Program-made: the position numbers and the translations under genes | Part shown: piece after piece, positions 59,861-64,000 of the stretch | How positions within the stretch are numbered: position 1 is the first letter of the stretch | Layout of the letters: every line of letters starts with the position of its first letter | The notes under the pieces: model-generated | Database searches by the model: none | Told to the model about the DNA's origin: nothing | What the model saw: only the letters and a program-made list of their open reading frames with translations | NCBI RefSeq assembly: GCF_001425205.1 | Contig: NZ_LMDW01000020.1 | Coordinates: 136,628 to 200,627, forward strand | DNA length: 64,000 nt | Direction of reading: 5' to 3' | Source: Variovorax sp. Root411 | GTDB taxonomy: Bacteria; Pseudomonadota; Gammaproteobacteria; Burkholderiales; Burkholderiaceae_C

Positions 59861-60865
59861 GTGACAGCAACGAAGACCTGGAAACTCAAGGCCCTGATCG
59901 CGGCCTCGGCGAGCGCGTGCCTGCTTGCCTTGCAATCACCGGCAGCCGCGCAGGCTGCGTGGCCCGACAAGCCCGTCACCCTGGTCGTGCCGTACTCGGC
60001 CGGCGGCCCGACCGACGTGGTGGCGCGCATGCTGGCCATTCCCATGGGCAAGTCGCTGGGCCAGACCGTGATCGTCGAGAACACGGTGGGCGCGGGCGGG
60101 ACCATCGCGCCCACGCGGGTGGCCAAGGCGGCGCCCAACGGCTACACCATCCTGATCCACCACATGGGCATGGCCACCGCGCCCGCGCTGTACAAGAAGC
60201 TCAACTACGACCCCTTGAAGGACTTCGAGTACATCGGCCAGGTGATGGACGTGCCGATGACGCTGCTGTCGCGCAAGGACTTCCCCGCCAACAACTACCA
60301 GGAGCTGCTGGCTTACGTGAAGGCCCACAAGGACAAGGTGACACTGGCCAATGCGGGCGTGGGCGCGGTGTCGCAGCTGTGCGGCCTGCTGTTCATGAAC
60401 CAGATCGGCGTGCAGCTGACCACCGTGCCCTACAAGGGTGCGGGCCCGGCGCTCAACGACCTCATGGGCGGGCAGGTCGACCTGCTGTGCGACCAGACCA
60501 CGCAGACCGCGCCGGTCATCAAGGACGGCAACCGCGTGAAGGTGTTCGGCGTGACCACGCCCAAGCGGCTGTCGAGCATGCCCACCATTCCCACGCTCGA
60601 CGAACAGGGGCTCAAGGGCTTCGAAGTGAAGGTGTGGCACGGCATCTACGCGCCCAAGGGCACGCCGCCCGCGGTGCTCGAGAAGCTCAACGTCGCCCTG
60701 CGCGCAGCGCTGCAGGACGACATGGTCAAGCACCGCCTGGCCGAACTCAGCTCGGAGATCGTGCCGCTGGACAAGCAGACGCCGGAAGGCCTGCGCACGC
60801 ACCTCGCGGCGGAGATCGAGAAATGGGGCAAGGTGATCCGCGCCGCGGGCGTGCAAGCGGATTGA
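59861..60865 (+). CDS. Bug/TctC-family periplasmic solute-binding protein
   Basis: 334 residues from a GTG start at 59861, supported by AAGGAGACAAC just upstream. Signal peptide ends LQSPAAAQAA; then WPDKPVTLVVPYSAGGPTDV, ENTVGAGGTIAPTRVAK, NGYTILIHH, TVPYKGAGPALNDLMGGQVD. It closes the operon that began with another Bug gene, so the operon carries two such proteins at its two ends. They differ strongly and probably bind different acids. Confidence 0.93.
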   Translation: MTATKTWKLKALIAASASACLLALQSPAAAQAAWPDKPVTLVVPYSAGGPTDVVARMLAIPMGKSLGQTVIVENTVGAGGTIAPTRVAKAAPNGYTILIHHMGMATAPALYKKLNYDPLKDFEYIGQVMDVPMTLLSRKDFPANNYQELLAYVKAHKDKVTLANAGVGAVSQLCGLLFMNQIGVQLTTVPYKGAGPALNDLMGGQVDLLCDQTTQTAPVIKDGNRVKVFGVTTPKRLSSMPTIPTLDEQGLKGFEVKVWHGIYAPKGTPPAVLEKLNVALRAALQDDMVKHRLAELSSEIVPLDKQTPEGLRTHLAAEIEKWGKVIRAAGVQAD

Positions 60866-60877
60866 GGATTGAATCTC

Positions 60878-61399
60878 TCAGGCGGGCGGTGCCTCCGGCT
60901 GCGCCCGCAGCGTCTCGTCGAAAAGCGCGAGCAGGTGGCGCGCGAACACCTCCATGTTCCTCGGCCGGTCCGGGTCGCCGGTCTCGATGGTCCGGCTTGC
61001 CGTGACCGCACCAACCACGGCGACGCACACGTGCCCCGGCGCATCGCCATAAGGACTGCCCGACGGGCCGGCCGCACCGCTTTCGGCGATGCCCCAGGTC
61101 GTGTGGTGGGTGTCGCGCACCCGGCCTGCAACGAGCCGGGCGTAGGGCTCGGTTTCGCCGCGCATGCCGGCCATGTCTTCCGCGGTCAGGCCCAGCAGCG
61201 CGCGGCCGGCGCGCCGCGAATAGACGACCGCGCCGCCGCGGAAGTACGCCGACGCGCCGGGAATGGCGAGCAGGGCAGCAGACACCAGGCCGCCGGCCGA
61301 AGACTCGACGACAGACACCGTCTGGCCCCGCGCGCGCAGCGTTTCGCCGACGCGCGCGGCCAGGACGGGCAGGGGGGCGGGCAGGGGAACGGCGCTCAT
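60878..61399 (-). CDS. CinA-family nicotinamide-nucleotide amidase
   Basis: 173 residues from ATG at 61397-61399 (MSAVPLPAPLPVLAARVGET). VSVVESSAGGLVSAALLAIP is the active-site region (Ser), followed by YFRGGAVVYSRRAGRALLGL and WGIAESGAAGPSGSPYGDAP, as in the C-terminal domain of CinA/PncC. The enzyme deamidates nicotinamide mononucleotide in NAD recycling. The start codon overlaps the stop of a 24-codon DJ-1/PfpI remnant (ATGA), so it is translationally coupled to that broken gene. Confidence 0.88.
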   Translation of the reverse strand: MSAVPLPAPLPVLAARVGETLRARGQTVSVVESSAGGLVSAALLAIPGASAYFRGGAVVYSRRAGRALLGLTAEDMAGMRGETEPYARLVAGRVRDTHHTTWGIAESGAAGPSGSPYGDAPGHVCVAVVGAVTASRTIETGDPDRPRNMEVFARHLLALFDETLRAQPEAPPA

Positions 61400-61470
61400 G
61401 GCGTCTTGAAGGGCGGCCCGACGAAGTCGAGTTCCTCGACCTCGGGGAAGACGATGATCCCGAAATTCAT
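61396..61470 (-). pseudogene. 5' remnant of a DJ-1/PfpI-family gene
   Basis: Reading from ATG at 61468-61470, MNFGIIVFPEVEELDFVGPP, then FKTP and a stop. The first 19 residues are the standard start of DJ-1/PfpI (ThiJ-like) proteins (IVVFPGVEELDFVGPWE in relatives), which are ~190-230 residues long. The rest, with the catalytic Cys, is missing. GGAGTC precedes the ATG, so initiation signals survive. The stop overlaps the cinA start by ATGA, so the remnant now serves as a short upstream coding leader. Confidence 0.75.
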
Positions 61471-61674
61471 ACTTTCGACTCCTTGGTAGTAAGGCTGGCG
61501 ATGACGCTTGCACAAGAGCGTACAGATGCGAGGATAGAGCCCGGGCACGAAGGCCGCTTCGTGACAGCTGGTTGCAAGCTTGGCTCAGTGTTTTCCTCAG
61601 AGGACCACGGCTTGAAACTCGCTAGAGTGAAGGCGGCCGTTCAGGCTTTTGCTATGTACATAAAGGAAAATCTC

Positions 61675-62412
61675 ATGAGCAAGAAAGTTGCATATGTCAC
61701 CGGGGGCATGGGTGGCATCGGAACAGCCATCTGCCAGCGTCTGCACAAGGACGGGTTCACCGTGGTCGCCGGATGCGGCCCCACGCGCGACCACGCCAAG
61801 TGGCTGGCCGAACAGAAAGCCGAGGGCTTCGAGTTCCATGCGTCGGTCGGCAATGTCGGCGACTGGCAATCCACCGTCGAGGCCTTTTCCGCCGCCAAGG
61901 CGGCGCACGGCCCCATCGACGTGCTGGTCAACAACGCCGGCATCACGCGGGACCGCATGTTCCTGAAGATGACGCCCGAAGACTGGAGCGCGGTGATCGA
62001 GACCAACCTCAACAGCATGTTCAACGTCACCAAGCAGGTGGTGGGCGACATGGTCGAAAAGGGCTGGGGCCGCATCATCAACATCAGCTCGGTCAACGGC
62101 GCCAAGGGCCAGGCCGGCCAGACCAACTATTCGGCGGCCAAGGCCGGCATGCACGGCTTCACCATGGCGCTGGCGCAGGAACTGGCCAACAAGGGCGTGA
62201 CGGTCAACACCGTGAGCCCGGGCTACATCGGCACCGAAATGGTCAAGGCCATCCGACAGGAAGTGCTCGACAAGATCGTTGCCACCATCCCGGTCAAGCG
62301 CCTGGGCGAACCGAGCGAAATCGCCTCGATCATCGCGTGGCTCGCCACCGACGAGGGCGGCTACAGCACGGGGGCCGACTTCTCGGTCAACGGCGGCCTG
62401 CACATGCATTGA
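61675..62412 (+). CDS. phaB: Acetoacetyl-CoA reductase
   Basis: 245 residues from ATG at 61675 (MSKKVAYVTGGMGGIGTAIC), preceded by AAAGGAAAA. The NADPH motif TGGMGGIG, VLVNNAGITRDRMFLKMTPE, the active-site Ser in INISSVNGAKGQAGQ, and YSAAK (YxxxK) are present, and SPGYIGTEMVKAI is typical of PhaB. It reduces acetoacetyl-CoA to (R)-3-hydroxybutyryl-CoA, the PhaC monomer. It stands 9.4 kb from phaC-phaA with its own terminator. Confidence 0.94.
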   Translation: MSKKVAYVTGGMGGIGTAICQRLHKDGFTVVAGCGPTRDHAKWLAEQKAEGFEFHASVGNVGDWQSTVEAFSAAKAAHGPIDVLVNNAGITRDRMFLKMTPEDWSAVIETNLNSMFNVTKQVVGDMVEKGWGRIINISSVNGAKGQAGQTNYSAAKAGMHGFTMALAQELANKGVTVNTVSPGYIGTEMVKAIRQEVLDKIVATIPVKRLGEPSEIASIIAWLATDEGGYSTGADFSVNGGLHMH

Positions 62413-62440
62413 GCATGCTGACCTGTACCTGATCGACAAG

Positions 62441-62461
62441 ACCCGCTTCGGCGGGTTTTTT
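62441..62461 (+). terminator. Rho-independent terminator after phaB
   Basis: ACCCGC, loop TTCG, GCGGGT, then a T-run: a 6-bp stem with the stable UUCG tetraloop, 28 bp past the phaB stop. Confidence 0.9.
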
Positions 62462-62540
62462 CATTTCATCCATACGGGTTCCACGGATAGAAAGCGGCCA
62501 ATACACGTCCTACAGTTTCCAAACCCTCCGGAGGCAAGCC

Positions 62541-63878
62541 ATGGAAAGCACAACAAGCACACCCGCCAGAAAGCTCCCGATCTACCGTTCCCTTTACGTG
62601 CAGGTGATCACCGCGGTGGTCATCGGCGTGCTGCTCGGCCATTTCTATCCGGCGGCCGGCGAGGCGATGAAGCCGCTGGGCGACGGCTTCATCAAGCTGA
62701 TCAAGATGATCATCGCGCCGATCATCTTCTGCACGGTGGTGGTCGGCATCGCCGGCATGGAGGACATGAAGAAGGTCGGCAACGGCCTCGCACTGCTGTA
62801 CTTCGAGGTGGTCAGCTCCATTGCGCTGCTGGTCGGCCTGGTGCTGGTGAACCTGCTCAAGCCCGGCGCCGGCATGAACATCGACCCGGCCACGCTCGAC
62901 ACCAAGGCCATCGCCTCGTACACCGGCCCGGGCAAGATGACCGGCACGGTCGACTTCGTCCTGAACATCATTCCGAGCACGCTGGTCGATGCCTTCGCCA
63001 AGGGCGAAATCCTGCAGGTGCTGCTGATCGCGGTGATGTTCGGCTTTGCGCTGCACCGCTTCGGCGGCCGCGGCACGCTGGTGTTCGACGTGATCGAGAA
63101 GGGCTCGCATGTGCTCTTCGGCATCGTCAACTACATCATGAAGCTCGCGCCCATCGGCGCCTTCGGCGCGATGGCGTTCACCATCGGCAAGTACGGCCTG
63201 GGCAGCCTGTTCTCGCTAGGCAAGCTGATGGGCACCTTCTACCTGACCTGCCTGCTGTTCATCTTCGTGGTGCTGGGGCTCATTGCGCGGTTCCACGGCT
63301 TCAGCATCTGGAAGTTCATCAAGTACATCAAGGAAGAGCTGCTGATCGTGCTGGGCACGTCGTCGAGCGAATCGGTGCTGCCGCGCATGATGGAGAAGAT
63401 GGAGAACCTGGGCGCGAACAAGACCTGCGTCGGCCTTGTCATTCCCACCGGCTACTCGTTCAACCTCGACGGCACCTCGATCTACCTGACAATGGCGGCC
63501 GTGTTCATCGCGCAGGCTACCAACACGCCGATGACGTTCACGCAGGAGATCACGCTGCTGGCCGTGCTGCTGCTCACCTCGAAGGGCGCGGCGGGTGTCA
63601 CGGGCAGCGGCTTCATCGTGCTGGCGGCCACGCTGTCGGCGGTGGGCCATGTGCCGGTGGCGGGCCTTGCGCTGATCCTGGGCATCGACCGCTTCATGTC
63701 GGAAGCCCGCGCGCTGACCAACCTGATCGGCAACGGCGTCGCGACCATCGTGGTCGCCAAGTGGACGAACGAACTCGACGAGACGCGGCTGCAGGCCGGG
63801 CTCAACAACGAGAACTGGATCGAGGCGCAGGAACCCGAGGTGCTCGACGCGGCGCGCAGCAGCAAGATGGCTGGGTGA
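62541..63878 (+). CDS. dctA: C4-dicarboxylate:cation symporter DctA
   Basis: 445 residues with the sodium:dicarboxylate symporter (SDF) fold: about eight membrane helices plus re-entrant loops. LGTSSSESVLPRMMEKMENL (Ser-rich hairpin), VIPTGYSFNLDGTSIYLTMA (substrate motif) and LIGNGVATIVVAKWTNELD are DctA signatures. It imports succinate, fumarate and malate. CCGGAGG lies 8 bp before the ATG. In relatives it is often under DctB/DctD control; none of these genes is in the window. Confidence 0.95.
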   Translation: MESTTSTPARKLPIYRSLYVQVITAVVIGVLLGHFYPAAGEAMKPLGDGFIKLIKMIIAPIIFCTVVVGIAGMEDMKKVGNGLALLYFEVVSSIALLVGLVLVNLLKPGAGMNIDPATLDTKAIASYTGPGKMTGTVDFVLNIIPSTLVDAFAKGEILQVLLIAVMFGFALHRFGGRGTLVFDVIEKGSHVLFGIVNYIMKLAPIGAFGAMAFTIGKYGLGSLFSLGKLMGTFYLTCLLFIFVVLGLIARFHGFSIWKFIKYIKEELLIVLGTSSSESVLPRMMEKMENLGANKTCVGLVIPTGYSFNLDGTSIYLTMAAVFIAQATNTPMTFTQEITLLAVLLLTSKGAAGVTGSGFIVLAATLSAVGHVPVAGLALILGIDRFMSEARALTNLIGNGVATIVVAKWTNELDETRLQAGLNNENWIEAQEPEVLDAARSSKMAG

Positions 63879-63930
63879 GGCTGAACTTCTTGCGAGCGTG
63901 ATTCAGGGCGCGATCCCGCCGACGCGGTGA

Positions 63931-63982
63931 CCTTTTTCGCGAATGTCCCCCGCTTCGCTCCTCCTTTATTTCGCGAAAAAGG
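63931..63982. repeat. 13-bp perfect inverted repeat downstream of dctA
   Basis: CCTTTTTCGCGAA (63931-63943) and TTCGCGAAAAAGG (63970-63982) are exact reverse complements around a 26-bp pyrimidine-rich centre (CCCCCGCTTCGCTCCTCC). The arms contain the self-complementary TTCGCGAA. It resembles a REP-type element or a long-loop terminator for dctA; a search for other genomic copies would separate these. Confidence 0.75.
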
Positions 63983-64000
63983 CCCCCGCATCGGCGTGAT

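Noticed and set aside
1..64000. CRISPR arrays, tRNA, rRNA, transposase or prophage genes
   Set aside because: Reading through the intergenic spaces gave no spaced direct repeats, no cloverleaf-like sequence and no mobile-element proteins.

Overview
The window is about 67% G+C by eye, gene-dense, and looks like the chromosome of an aerobic betaproteobacterium of the Comamonadaceae, most likely Variovorax or a close relative. This rests on the crowd of Bug/TctC-type periplasmic binding proteins, the polyhydroxybutyrate genes, the gallate meta-cleavage genes and the many LysR-regulated catabolic operons. It is an inference from protein resemblance, not from a marker gene. I see no rRNA, tRNA, CRISPR array, transposase or phage gene.

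Layout. (1) 1-4694, minus strand: catabolic operon with two Bug proteins, a LigI-like amidohydrolase, a family III CoA-transferase and a CitE-like lyase, facing a LysR gene. (2) 5678-14640, minus strand: a nine-gene gallate operon (LigJ-type hydratase, CHA aldolase, aromatic-acid MFS transporter, gallate dioxygenase, two Bug proteins, a metallo-hydrolase lipoprotein, a DUF1932 dehydrogenase and a ModA-like protein without signal peptide), facing a LysR-type regulator with two HTH domains. (3) 16027-21956: a TPR/winged-helix regulator with beta-propeller, DUF899 and membrane-protein genes; a methyltransferase; and an SDR/TetR divergent pair with twin operators. (4) 22073-29302: a three-gene 2-oxoacid oxidoreductase operon resembling 2-oxoglutarate:NADP+ oxidoreductase, a CBS protein and an EF-G paralogue. 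(5) 29426-34588: kdsA, an HtrA-like protease, hydrolases and small unknown genes. (6) 34668-41955: a RuBisCO-like protein, DUF1537 kinase, VOC protein and TRAP transporter under a divergent LacI-type regulator; this is the best candidate for an undescribed pathway. (7) 42064-49263: mostly housekeeping genes (AlkB, cardiolipin synthase-like, degenerate LytM, CreA, Nudix, FAH and zeta-GST pair, PgeF). (8) 49302-63878: phaC-phaA, GST-type genes, an AT-rich non-coding stretch with a duplicated 117-bp element, a C5-dicarboxylate CoA module (Bug, MaoC hydratase, CoA-transferase, CitE lyase, Bug), cinA behind a broken DJ-1/PfpI gene, then phaB and dctA.

How it fits together. Most operons take up and break down organic acids: gallate to pyruvate and oxaloacetate, C5 acids through CoA thioesters to acetyl-CoA and pyruvate, a probable branched sugar acid through a phosphorylated intermediate and the RuBisCO-like protein, and C4-dicarboxylates through DctA. 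Surplus acetyl-CoA can go to polyhydroxybutyrate through PhaA, PhaB and PhaC.
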